Position numbers and translations under genes: made by a program. Positions 1 through 7,372 of a stretch of 64,000 nt of DNA are shown one piece after another. Each line of letters starts with the position of its first letter. Within the stretch, counting starts at the first letter, position 1. The stretch is taken from the NCBI GenBank assembly GCA_029268225.1, contig JAJUGJ010000002.1, forward strand, positions 62,001 through 126,000. The letters are read 5' to 3'. The DNA is from Burkholderiales bacterium (GTDB taxonomy: Bacteria > Pseudomonadota > Gammaproteobacteria > Burkholderiales > Burkholderiaceae_C). The notes below the pieces were generated by a model. That model had not been told where the DNA came from. It did not search any database and saw only the letters and a list, made by a program, of their open reading frames with translations.

Positions 1-2
1 CG

Positions 3-233
3 CAACGCCAGCGCATCGACGCCCTGCACCACGAAATCCATCGGCTGGCCGAGACCTTGTGTGCACTGCACGCCCAGACGCGCAGCGCCGAAGCCCTGGC
101 CCGCCTGGGCGAGTTGCAGGCCCTGCGCGACGCCATGCTGGCGCAATTGCAGGCGCTGCACAGCGCGCCGCCTCAGCGACTGGCCACCAACGCCCCCTCC
201 TGCCAGAGCGCCACCCCCGAGCGCACCAACTGA
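3..233 (+). CDS. C-terminal end of an unidentified coiled-coil protein (5' truncated by window edge)
   Basis: Frame 3 is open from the window edge to a TGA at 231-233, giving about 75 residues. They are rich in Leu, Ala, Glu, Gln and Arg with heptad-like spacing (LHHEIHRLAETL, LGELQALRDAMLAQLQAL), so an alpha-helical coiled coil is likely, followed by a short polar tail. The last 60 bp overlap the end of the convergent MBL hydrolase on the other strand. The product cannot be named from this fragment, and the other two forward frames lack such a regular pattern. Confidence 0.55.
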   Translation, partial: QRQRIDALHHEIHRLAETLCALHAQTRSAEALARLGELQALRDAMLAQLQALHSAPPQRLATNAPSCQSATPERTN

Positions 234-1090
234 TCGGCCAGACTGGCGCTCAAAGCGGCCACGTCATCGCCCAGGTGCGCCCGCACACCGGGCATGGCGG
301 CATGTGAAGCCTGCACCACCGCCCTGAGGTCGTCGTGCGTCATGCGCCGCACCTCCAGGAGCTTGAAAGCCAGCAGCACCTTGAGTGCGTGGTCGGTGTG
401 GCGCTGCGGCTCGTCCTGCAGCCACTGCAGGCGCGAGCGGGCGGCCGCCAGCGAGGGCGCCACGTCATCGAACGGGGCGCCATGGCCCGGAATGACCCAG
501 GCGGGGTCAAGGCTGGCGATCAGGTCCAGCGTGGCCGCCTGTTCGGCAAAGCCCGAGACCCCGGCCAGCTCGGGAAAGATCACGCCAAAGCTCTTTTGCC
601 ACAGCGCATCGGCCGAGGCCAGCACGCCCAGGCGATCGCACCACAGCATCACCATGGCATGGTCGTGCCCCTGAGCGGGCAGCGCGGTCCAGTCCTCGCC
701 ACCGAGGTGCAGGGTGTCGTGCGGCTGGAAGACGTGGTCGGCATGAAAGCGCGGACACAACTGACTGGTGGCGCGGTAGCTGAGGCGGTCCTCATCCCAC
801 GCGGCCACGGCCTCGTGCTCGCCCGGCGGGATCCAGATCGCGCAACCATGGTGCGCCTGCAGCAGGGCGTTGCCGCCCGCATGGTCGGAATGCAGGTGGG
901 TGTTGACGATGCGGCGCAGAGGCCGCCCGTCCCGTGCCGCGTCGATCAGGCGCAAGGTCTCCGCGCCGTCGGTGACGTAGCCGGTGTCCACCACCGTTGC
1001 GCCCTCCTCGTCCAGGCACAGCAACTGGTTGGACGACAGCCAGCCACGCTCGATCACCCGCAACGCGGAACTGGGCCAAGGTCGGGACAT
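173..1090 (-). CDS. MBL-fold metallo-hydrolase
   Basis: Predicted 305-residue metallo-beta-lactamase-fold hydrolase. The zinc signature HxHxDH appears as THLHSDHAGG; further likely ligands are the GHDHAMV segment, the ASADALW segment (Asp) and VIPGHG near the C-terminus, in the usual order for the superfamily. The C-terminal third is helical, as in glyoxalase II-like and arylsulfatase-type members. I start at the ATG ending at 1090 (MSRPWPSS); an upstream in-frame extension lies in the promoter and start region of the divergent MotA-like gene and does not look coding. The substrate cannot be inferred. Confidence 0.85.
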   Translation of the reverse strand: MSRPWPSSALRVIERGWLSSNQLLCLDEEGATVVDTGYVTDGAETLRLIDAARDGRPLRRIVNTHLHSDHAGGNALLQAHHGCAIWIPPGEHEAVAAWDEDRLSYRATSQLCPRFHADHVFQPHDTLHLGGEDWTALPAQGHDHAMVMLWCDRLGVLASADALWQKSFGVIFPELAGVSGFAEQAATLDLIASLDPAWVIPGHGAPFDDVAPSLAAARSRLQWLQDEPQRHTDHALKVLLAFKLLEVRRMTHDDLRAVVQASHAAMPGVRAHLGDDVAALSASLADQLVRSGVALWQEGALVASR

Positions 1091-1172
1091 CGTGGGGCTA
1101 CCTCCTGAGCAAACAGTCTGCCTCAAAGCACCGCGCGCTACACTCGGATTCGTCTCTATTCCCGCCCTGCCC

Positions 1173-1982
1173 ATGAACCCCTCTGGCTTGATCGGCATCC
1201 TCGCCACGGTGCTCTTCCTGGCGATCATCGTCGTGTTCGGCGCGGACAGCCCGATGCGCTTTGTCGACCCGGTGGGCTTCGCCGTGGTGATTGGCGGCAC
1301 GCTGGCGGCCACCTTCATGAGCTACCCGCCCGGCGAGGTGCTGCGCAGCTTCCGCCTGGCGTCCACCGCCTTGAAGCAGGAGCGGCTGCACAGCGCCCAG
1401 CACATCGAAGAGCTGGTGCAGATCTCGCGCCTGTGGATCCGCGGCGAGTTGCAGGCGGTGGAAAAGGCCCTCACCACCGTCACCAACCCCTTCCTGCGCA
1501 CCGGGGTGCAACTGGTCATCGACCGCACCCCCGACGAGTACATCCAGGACCTGCTGCACTGGCGCATGCTGCGTCTGCAGCAGCAAGAGGCCGCCGAGGC
1601 CCAGATTTTCAAGGTGATGGCCACCTATGCACCGGCTTTCGGCATGCTGGGCACCTTGCTGGGCCTGATCAATCTGATGGACCTGCTGGGCGCCGGTGAC
1701 GTCAAGGGCATCGGGGTGCAACTGGGCATCGCGCTGCTGACCACGCTGTACGGCGTGATCCTGTCGAACATGGTGTTCAAGCCGCTGGCGCTGCGCCTGG
1801 AGCGCCGCACCGAACGCCGCCTGGCGTTGATGAACATGATCCTCGAAGGCATCTCGATGATGAGCGCGGGCCACAGCCCAGGGCTGATGCGCGAGACGCT
1901 CAAGTCTTTCGTGGCCCAGATCGACGATGAACTGTCGGATGCGCACGTCGGTACCAAGCCAGCCGCGCCCCGCCAGCGCTGA
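1173..1982 (+). CDS. MotA/PomA-type flagellar motor stator protein
   Basis: 269-residue inner-membrane stator subunit. It has the MotA/PomA plan: two N-terminal membrane segments (LIGILATVLFLAIIVVFG and FAVVIGGTLAATF), a long charged cytoplasmic loop that contacts the rotor, then two more membrane segments (FGMLGTLLGLINL and GIALLTTLYGVILSN). The Pro/Gly-rich APAFGMLGTLLG stretch is the conserved TM3 signature. The length is nearer PomA/MotC (about 255) than E. coli MotA (295). It lies 12 bp upstream of the MotB-like partner and is presumably co-transcribed. The ATG at 1173 follows a short leader; a longer upstream frame is not credible. Ion specificity is not resolved. Confidence 0.88.
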   Translation: MNPSGLIGILATVLFLAIIVVFGADSPMRFVDPVGFAVVIGGTLAATFMSYPPGEVLRSFRLASTALKQERLHSAQHIEELVQISRLWIRGELQAVEKALTTVTNPFLRTGVQLVIDRTPDEYIQDLLHWRMLRLQQQEAAEAQIFKVMATYAPAFGMLGTLLGLINLMDLLGAGDVKGIGVQLGIALLTTLYGVILSNMVFKPLALRLERRTERRLALMNMILEGISMMSAGHSPGLMRETLKSFVAQIDDELSDAHVGTKPAAPRQR

Positions 1983-1994
1983 GCCCGCCCCACG

Positions 1995-2873
1995 ATGGCC
2001 CCGTCTGAGATCCCCGCAGCCCCTTCGGACATTCGGCCCGACATGCCGGACGCACCCCGCTCGGCTGCGCCACAGGATGGGCACGAGCCCTCGCAAATGC
2101 TGAACCCGCCCCCCCCCGGCACGGCCACGGCGCCGGCCGGAACCGGAGGCGCAACCGCCCCGGCGGCGGCCCTGCCACCGAGCGCACGCGGTCGCTTCGG
2201 CCGCTGGCACCTCAAGCCCACGGGGGAGAGCGAGGAAGAAAGCTGGCTGCTGACCTATCTGGACGTGATGACGCTGTTGCTCGTCATGATGGTGGTGATG
2301 CTGGCCTTTGCCAAACCCGCCACCGAAGACACAGGCCAAGGTCAGGGTCCGGGCGGCACGGCCGCGCCGCGGGCCCAGGCCCCGCTGAACCTGCGTCCGC
2401 AACTCAACCAACTGGTCCAGACGCGAGAGAAGGACCCGCTGGCCGGGCTGCCGCTGGACCAGTTGGGCGAGGGCGTGGAGGTCGTGGTCAATGACGGGGT
2501 GGTGAGTTTCCGCATCAACAGCGAAATGCTGTTCCCCTCCGGCCAGGCCGACCTGATCGGGCCGGGCGCGGAGATGCTGGCGACGCTGGTGCCGGCCCTC
2601 AACGCCATGCCCAACCAGCGCATCGTGGTCGAGGGCCACACCGACAACGTCCCCATCCAGACCGAGCGTTACCCATCGAACTGGGAGCTGTCGAGCGGGC
2701 GCGCCGGCAGTGTGGTGCGTCAGCTGATCGCGCTGGGCGTGTCGCCCGATCGCATCCGTGCCACCGGCTTTGCCGACACCAAGCCGCTCAAACCCAATGA
2801 CAGTGAGGCGAACCGCGCGGCCAACCGGCGTGTGGACCTGGTGCTGGAAACGGTGACCCCGCCCAAAAAGTAA
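1995..2873 (+). CDS. MotB/PomB-type stator protein with OmpA peptidoglycan-binding domain
   Basis: 292 residues. Residues 1-84 are a long Pro/Ala-rich cytoplasmic leader, unusual for MotB, which normally has about 25-30 residues there. A single membrane helix at about 86-106 (SWLLTYLDVMTLLLVMMVVM) carries Asp90 in the position of the ion-binding aspartate of the stator. After a linker, the C-terminal OmpA/MotB domain (about 165-288) has the peptidoglycan signature (GHTDNVPI, NWELSSGRAGSVVR, GFADTKP and NRRVDLVLE). It forms the stator with the upstream MotA-like protein and anchors it to the cell wall. Confidence 0.88.
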   Translation: MAPSEIPAAPSDIRPDMPDAPRSAAPQDGHEPSQMLNPPPPGTATAPAGTGGATAPAAALPPSARGRFGRWHLKPTGESEEESWLLTYLDVMTLLLVMMVVMLAFAKPATEDTGQGQGPGGTAAPRAQAPLNLRPQLNQLVQTREKDPLAGLPLDQLGEGVEVVVNDGVVSFRINSEMLFPSGQADLIGPGAEMLATLVPALNAMPNQRIVVEGHTDNVPIQTERYPSNWELSSGRAGSVVRQLIALGVSPDRIRATGFADTKPLKPNDSEANRAANRRVDLVLETVTPPKK

Positions 2874-2891
2874 ACCCGGCCGAAGCCGGGT
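2859..2891 (-). terminator. Intrinsic terminator of ahpF (possibly also acting on the motB side)
   Basis: On the reverse strand the sequence reads ACCCGGC-TTCG-GCCGGGT (2874-2891): a 7-bp GC-rich stem with a stable UUCG tetraloop, followed by TTTACTTTTT. This is a good rho-independent terminator for ahpF (stop at 2952). On the forward strand no T-run follows, so it would be weak for the convergent motB-like transcript. Confidence 0.75.
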
Positions 2892-2951
2892 CAAGGAGGT
2901 GCAGCCCCCTTCGCCCCGCCGCTCAAGCGTCAGGGCCGAGGGGAGGCCTCA

Positions 2952-4508
2952 TCAGGCGCGGATCAGGTGATCGAAGGCGCTCAGGGCGGCGGTGGCACCG
3001 GCACCGGCAGCGATCACGATCTGCTTGTACGGCACCGTGGTGCAGTCGCCGGCCGCGAACACGCCCGGCACATTGGTGTGGCCCTTGGCGTCGATGATGA
3101 TCTCGCCGAACTTGCTCAACTCCACCGTGCCACGCAGGAACTCGGTGTTGGGCACCAGGCCGATCTGCACGAACACGCCTTCAAGCTCGACCAGCTTTTC
3201 TTCACCCGTCACGCGGTCCTTGAACTTCAGGCCGTTGACCTTGCCGTCGGCACCGGTGATCTCGGTGGTCTGGGCGTTGGTGTAGATGGTCACGTTGGGC
3301 AGGCTCTTGAGCTTGTTGACCAGAACGGCATCGGCCTTCAACTGGTCGGCAAACTCGACCACCGTCACGTGGGCCACGATACCAGCCAGGTCGATGGCGG
3401 CTTCCACACCCGAGTTGCCACCACCGATCACCGCGGTGCGCTTGCCCTTGAACAGCGGGCCGTCGCAGTGCGGGCAGTAGGCCACGCCCTTGTTCTTGTA
3501 CTCGGCTTCGCCGGGCACGTTCACGTTGCGCCAGCGGGCACCGGTCGACAGGATCACGGTCTTGGACTTGAGTGAGCCGCCATTAGCCAGCTTCACCTCG
3601 ATCAGGCCACCGGGCTCGGTCGCCGGGATGATGGATTCGGCGCGCTGCAGGTTCATGATGTCCACGTCATAGGCTTGGGCGTGGGCTTCCAGGGCCGCAG
3701 CCAAGGCCGGGCCATTGGTTTCCAGCACCGACGGGTAGTTCTCGATGCCCATCGTGTCGTTGACCTGACCACCGAAACGCTCAGCGGCCACACCGGTGCG
3801 GATGCCCTTGCGAGCGGCATACACGGCAGCCGCGGCGCCAGCGGGGCCACCGCCCACGACCAGCACGTCATACGGGGCCTTGGCGCTCAGCTTGGCCGCG
3901 TCCTTGGCGGCGGCGTTGGTGTCCAGCTTGGCGACGATCTCGCCCAGCTCCATGCGGCCCGAGCCGAAGACCTGGCCGTTGAGGAAGACCATGGGCACGG
4001 CCATGATCTCGCGCTCTTCGACCTCGGCCTGGAAGGCACCGCCTTCGATGACCGTGGTCTTGATCTTGGGGTTGAGGATGGCCATGAGCGAGAGCGCCTG
4101 CACCACGTCCGGGCAGTTGTGGCAGCTCAGGGACATGTAGACCTCGAAGTTGAAGTCACCGTCCAGACCCTTGATCTGGTCGATCAGGTCTTGCTCTTCC
4201 TTGGGCGGGTGGCCGCCGGTCCACAACAGGGCCAGCACCAGCGAGGTGAACTCGTGGCCCAGCGGCAAGCCGGCAAAGCGCAGGCTGTTGGTGGCGCCCA
4301 CGCGCTGCAGCGTGAACGAGGGCTTGCGGGCGTCTTGCCCGTCGGTCTTCAGGGTGATCTTGTCGGCGCGCAGAGCCTGGATGGTCTGCAGCAGGTCCAA
4401 CATCTCACGGGAGTTCTCAGAGTCGCTCAGCGATGCGACGATCTCAAAGGGTTGTTGCACGCGCTCCAGGTAAGCGCCAAGTTGTGCCTTGAGGGTATCG
4501 TCCAACAT
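2952..4508 (-). CDS. ahpF: Alkyl hydroperoxide reductase subunit F
   Basis: 518-residue flavoprotein disulfide reductase that uses NADH to recycle AhpC. The N-terminal tandem thioredoxin-fold domain has Cys129-His-Asn-Cys132 and the thioredoxin-reductase-like domain has Cys345-Pro-His-Cys348; both positions match the numbering of the well-studied Salmonella enzyme. FAD and NAD(H) sites appear as [12 protein letters not shown] (about 217-228) and [13 protein letters not shown] start at MLDDTLKAQ (ATG ending at 4508), preceded by an AAGGAAG ribosome site; a slightly longer frame (MKHIRKKD) is rejected because it swallows that site. It lies downstream of ahpC across a 166-bp spacer with a hairpin. 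Confidence 0.96.
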   Translation of the reverse strand: MLDDTLKAQLGAYLERVQQPFEIVASLSDSENSREMLDLLQTIQALRADKITLKTDGQDARKPSFTLQRVGATNSLRFAGLPLGHEFTSLVLALLWTGGHPPKEEQDLIDQIKGLDGDFNFEVYMSLSCHNCPDVVQALSLMAILNPKIKTTVIEGGAFQAEVEEREIMAVPMVFLNGQVFGSGRMELGEIVAKLDTNAAAKDAAKLSAKAPYDVLVVGGGPAGAAAAVYAARKGIRTGVAAERFGGQVNDTMGIENYPSVLETNGPALAAALEAHAQAYDVDIMNLQRAESIIPATEPGGLIEVKLANGGSLKSKTVILSTGARWRNVNVPGEAEYKNKGVAYCPHCDGPLFKGKRTAVIGGGNSGVEAAIDLAGIVAHVTVVEFADQLKADAVLVNKLKSLPNVTIYTNAQTTEITGADGKVNGLKFKDRVTGEEKLVELEGVFVQIGLVPNTEFLRGTVELSKFGEIIIDAKGHTNVPGVFAAGDCTTVPYKQIVIAAGAGATAALSAFDHLIRA

Positions 4509-4656
4509 GTCTTTCTTCCTTATGTGTTTCAAGCGACTTTGAGAACCGGCCCCCTTTCTGACAAATGAAAAGGCGGCCAGGGGGCACCCCGGCGAGCCTC
4601 ATGAGCCCGCAGGGTGTGCATGTTCAAGCAAGTGATGAGGTCAGGCCTCAACACAG

Positions 4657-4674
4657 ATCAAACCAAGGTTTGAT
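4657..4674 (-). repeat. Inverted repeat between ahpC and ahpF
   Basis: Perfect 8-bp arms ATCAAACC and GGTTTGAT around AA begin immediately after the ahpC stop codon. No T-run follows on the reverse strand, so this is not a classical terminator. It could stabilise the ahpC 3' end or reduce readthrough, giving more AhpC than AhpF. Confidence 0.5.
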
Positions 4675-5250
4675 TTAGATCTTGCCGACCAGGTCCAGCG
4701 AAGGGGTCAGAGCAGCAGCGCCTTCCTTCCACTTGGCGGGGCAGACTTGGCCAGGGTTGGCGGCGGTGAACTGGGCAGCCTTGAGCTTGCGCAGGGTTTC
4801 CGACACGTCACGGGCGATCTCGTTGCTGTGGATTTCAGCGGTCTTGATGACGCCTTCGGGGTTGATGATGAAGGTGCCACGCAGTGCCAGGCCTTCTTCT
4901 TCGATGTGCACGTCGAAAGCGCGGGTCAGCTTGTGGGTGGGGTCACCGATCAGGGGGAACTTGGCCTTGCCGACGGCGTCGGAGGTCTCGTGCCACACCT
5001 TGTGCGAGAAGTGGGTGTCGGTGGTCACGATGTAGACCTCGGCACCGGCCTTCTGGAACTCGGCGTAGTTGTTGGCGGCGTCTTCGATTTCGGTGGGGCA
5101 GTTGAAGGTGAAGGCAGCCGGCATGAAGATCAGCACGGACCACTTGCCCTTCAGGCTTTCTTCGGTGACGGTGATGAATTCACCCTTGCCGCCACGGTTC
5201 ACGAAGGCTTCGGTCTTGAACGGCTGAACTTGCGTGTTGATCAGAGACAT
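4675..5250 (-). CDS. ahpC: Alkyl hydroperoxide reductase subunit C (2-Cys peroxiredoxin)
   Basis: 191-residue peroxiredoxin that reduces H2O2, organic peroxides and peroxynitrite in the cytoplasm, regenerated by AhpF. The peroxidatic Cys51 sits in FTFNCPTE (most homologues have FTFVCPTE, so Val to Asn is a small deviation) and the resolving Cys170 in GQVCPAKW. The length is typical for AhpC (about 187). The start MSLINTQ is preceded by a purine-rich site. An OxyR-type operator lies 73 bp upstream and ahpF lies downstream, the standard oxidative-stress arrangement. Confidence 0.97.
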   Translation of the reverse strand: MSLINTQVQPFKTEAFVNRGGKGEFITVTEESLKGKWSVLIFMPAAFTFNCPTEIEDAANNYAEFQKAGAEVYIVTTDTHFSHKVWHETSDAVGKAKFPLIGDPTHKLTRAFDVHIEEEGLALRGTFIINPEGVIKTAEIHSNEIARDVSETLRKLKAAQFTAANPGQVCPAKWKEGAAALTPSLDLVGKI

Positions 5251-5293
5251 TGTTTGGTTCCTGTTGGTTAGGGTTGTGAAGACAACGAAGTGA

Positions 5294-5359
5294 ATCTTAG
5301 GCGATCCATTTGCATAAAGCGAATTGATTGATCGTATTCACCCAATTGTCTAGGGCTAT
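5294..5359 (-). promoter_or_regulatory. OxyR-type operator and promoter of ahpC
   Basis: On the reverse strand, four tetranucleotides fall at exactly the OxyR spacing over 5323-5359: ATAG-N7-CAAT-N7-ATAC-N7-CAAT, against the consensus ATAG-N7-CTAT-N7-ATAG-N7-CTAT (13 of 16 positions match). Just downstream is a -10-like TAAGAT (5294-5299) with TTCGCT 18 bp before it. OxyR normally sits directly upstream of the -35, as here. The oxyR gene itself is not in the window. Confidence 0.75.
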
Positions 5360-5360
5360 C

Positions 5361-5682
5361 GACAAAGGTGTCATCCGCCTGTCAGGCAAAGGGCGACACC
5401 CGCCAGAACACCCGCGGGATGACACCGCCTCACGCGCGGGCCGCTAGCACGGGATCGTGCCTGGCTCGCCGCTGCTGTGCTGACAAATGCGCCGGCTTTC
5501 CCAGCCAATTGTCTGGATGGTTTCTCCGCCCTTTATCTGACGTTCTGTCAGACAAATTCCTACATGCCGTGTAGCCGGGAGCCGACCTGTCTTACAGCCA
5601 GTCTCCTATCAAGAAAACTGGGCGTTGTTTGCACAATAAATCCATCGACAACGCGAACGACATCGCGACAAGGAGCACCGAG
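5361..5682. other. Non-coding regulatory region upstream of flhDC
   Basis: About 320 bp between the ahpC promoter and flhD hold no credible gene. The DNA is less GC-rich than its surroundings. It contains an inverted repeat TCTGAC-N5-GTCAGA at 5536-5552 and several TGTCTG/CAGACA-like words, plausible regulator sites for the flagellar master operon. An AATAAATCC stretch at about 5635 may be part of a promoter, but I cannot assign -35/-10 boxes with confidence. Confidence 0.5.
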
Positions 5683-6006
5683 ATGACCAACGAACAGATC
5701 CTCGCCGAAATCCGCGAAACCAACCTGTCCTACCTGATGCTGGCCCAGAACCTGATCCGCGCTGACCGCGAGCAGGCCCTGTTCCGCCTGGGCATCTCGG
5801 AAGAAGCCGCGGACCGTCTGGCCTCCCTGTCGCCCGCTCAGGTGCTGAAGATCGCATCGAGCAACACCCTGGTGTGCCGCATGCGTGTCGACGACGATCT
5901 GGTCTGGACCCTGCTGACCAACCACGGCAAGGGCGCCGGCGCCGACAGCACTTCCCGCCTGCACGCCGCCATCCTGATGGCCGGCAAGCACCAGGAAGCG
6001 GCCTGA
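5683..6006 (+). CDS. flhD: Flagellar transcriptional regulator FlhD
   Basis: 107-residue subunit of the FlhD4C2 master activator of class II flagellar operons. The recognisable segment is the helical EIRETNLSYLMLAQNLIRADREQALFRLG-type dimer core (described in pieces: ETNLSYLMLAQ, ADREQALFRLGIS), followed by SPAQVLKIASSNTLVCRMR. The start at 5683 is chosen over a longer frame because AAGGAG (5670-5675) lies seven bases upstream. flhC follows after 49 bp. FlhD is typically 105-120 residues. Confidence 0.95.
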   Translation: MTNEQILAEIRETNLSYLMLAQNLIRADREQALFRLGISEEAADRLASLSPAQVLKIASSNTLVCRMRVDDDLVWTLLTNHGKGAGADSTSRLHAAILMAGKHQEAA

Positions 6007-6055
6007 GTCGCCCCCTGATCCCGATCTGACAGAACAAACACCCCGGAGTCCCACC

Positions 6056-6592
6056 ATGCGTAGCAAGAGCCTGTTGACCGAAGTCAAGCAAATCGACCGC
6101 GCCATCACCCTGATCCACCTGGGTGCCCGCCTGCAGGTGCTGGAGTCCGAGACCGATCTGTCCTACGAGCGCCTGCTGCGCCTGTACAAGGAAGTGGCCG
6201 GCAAGTCGCCGTCCAAGGGCCAGCTGCCCTTCTCGACCGACTGGTTCATGACCTGGCAGCCCAACATCCACGCCAGCCTCTTCCTCAACATCCACGAGTA
6301 CCTGAACAAGGCCTCGGAGATGGAAGAGATCGATGCCGTGATCAAGGCCTACCAGCTCTACCTGGAGCAGACCGAAACCCAGGGCCTGGAGCCGCTGCTG
6401 TCGGTGACCCGCGCCTGGCGTCTGGTCAAGTTCATCGACAACGGCATGTTGACGATGACCAAGTGCAGCAAGTGCGGTGGCCACTTCGTCACCCACCCCC
6501 ATGAAATCAGCCGCAATTTCGTCTGCGGCCTGTGCAACCCGCCCGCCCGTGCTGGCAAGGGCAAGGCCGCTGGCGCCCTGCAACTGCACTGA
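6056..6592 (+). CDS. flhC: Flagellar transcriptional regulator FlhC
   Basis: 178-residue DNA-binding partner of FlhD. The C-terminal zinc site is visible as CSKCGGHF and CGLCNPPA (CxxC plus CxxC), preceded by the conserved NIHASLFLNIHEYLN and RAWRLVKFI segments. The length is close to the usual 180-190. A strong terminator follows, so flhDC forms a two-gene transcript here; the stator genes are not directly downstream as they are in several relatives. Confidence 0.95.
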   Translation: MRSKSLLTEVKQIDRAITLIHLGARLQVLESETDLSYERLLRLYKEVAGKSPSKGQLPFSTDWFMTWQPNIHASLFLNIHEYLNKASEMEEIDAVIKAYQLYLEQTETQGLEPLLSVTRAWRLVKFIDNGMLTMTKCSKCGGHFVTHPHEISRNFVCGLCNPPARAGKGKAAGALQLH

Positions 6593-6658
6593 TGGATTGA
6601 TGCGCCGTGAGTCGCTGAACTCACACTGTCTCTGTCGTTTTCTCTTGTTGTCGTGTTG

Positions 6659-6687
6659 AACGGGCCTTGCGGGGCCCGTTTTTTTTT
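6659..6687 (+). terminator. Intrinsic terminator of flhDC
   Basis: AACGGGCC-TTGCGG-GGCCCGTT (8-bp stem, 6-nt loop, 6659-6680) followed by seven further T residues, a textbook rho-independent terminator about 67 bp after the flhC stop. Confidence 0.93.
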
Positions 6688-6721
6688 CGTGGGTACGCCG
6701 CTAGCCGATATGCTGCCGACC

Positions 6722-7372
6722 ATGCTGAACGTCCATCAACTGAGCAAGCGTTACGGCACCGAGCCGGTGTTCTCCCAGGTCGATCTGCGGGTCGACAAGG
6801 GCGAGTTCGTCGCCATCGTGGGCGAGTCGGGCGTGGGCAAGTCCACCTTCCTGAACTGCCTGGCGGGGCTGGACAGCGTCTCGGGCGGCACGGTGCGGGT
6901 ACAGGGCACCGACCTCACCGCGCTGGACGAGACAGCACAGGCGCTGTTTCGGCGCCAGCACCTGGGCTTCGTCTTCCAGGCCTTCCATGTGCTGCCCCAC
7001 CTGAGCGTGGCGCAGAACGTGGCCCTGCCCTTGATGCTGCTGGGCACGCCCGATGCGCAGCGGGTGGCCGCCGCGCTGGCCTCCGTCGGGCTGGGCGATT
7101 TGGGTGAGCGCCTGCCGCAGCAGCTCTCTGGCGGGCAGTTGCAGCGCGTGGCGATTGCGCGCGCGCTGATCCACCGCCCCGCGCTGATCCTGGCGGACGA
7201 GCCCACGGGCAACCTCGACCCGCAGACGGCCGACACCATCATGGACGCGCTGGTGGCGGAGACCCGCGCCCATGGCGCCGCCTGCGTGATGGTGACGCAC
7301 TCCGAAGCTGCGGCACGCCGCGCCGACCGGGTGCTGCGCCTGACCCGCGAGGGGCTGCGCGATGCGGCCTGA
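6722..7372 (+). CDS. ABC transporter ATP-binding protein (LolD/MacB-like; AttE-type)
   Basis: 216-residue ATPase of the type VII (MacB/LolCDE-like) ABC class. Walker A is GESGVGKST, the Q-loop region is VFQAFHVLPHLSV, the signature is LSGGQLQR and Walker B plus D-loop is LILADEPTGNLD, with the switch His in VMVTHSE. The start is uncertain: MLNVHQLSKRYG at 6722 is taken; an ATG at 6710 adds four residues and neither has a clear ribosome site. The permease gene overlaps the 3' end (ATG at 7362 before the stop at 7370), showing translational coupling. Confidence 0.92.
   Translation: MLNVHQLSKRYGTEPVFSQVDLRVDKGEFVAIVGESGVGKSTFLNCLAGLDSVSGGTVRVQGTDLTALDETAQALFRRQHLGFVFQAFHVLPHLSVAQNVALPLMLLGTPDAQRVAAALASVGLGDLGERLPQQLSGGQLQRVAIARALIHRPALILADEPTGNLDPQTADTIMDALVAETRAHGAACVMVTHSEAAARRADRVLRLTREGLRDAA

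Noticed and set aside
54-330. Two other forward frames at the window start (59-307 and 61-327)
   Set aside because: Arg/Pro/His-rich; frame 3 with its heptad pattern and stop at 233 is the credible coding frame.
1098-2894. 598-residue reverse-strand frame opposite the stator genes
   Set aside because: His/Gln/Arg-rich composition without domain pattern, lying exactly opposite the clear MotA/MotB-type genes; a GC-rich shadow frame.
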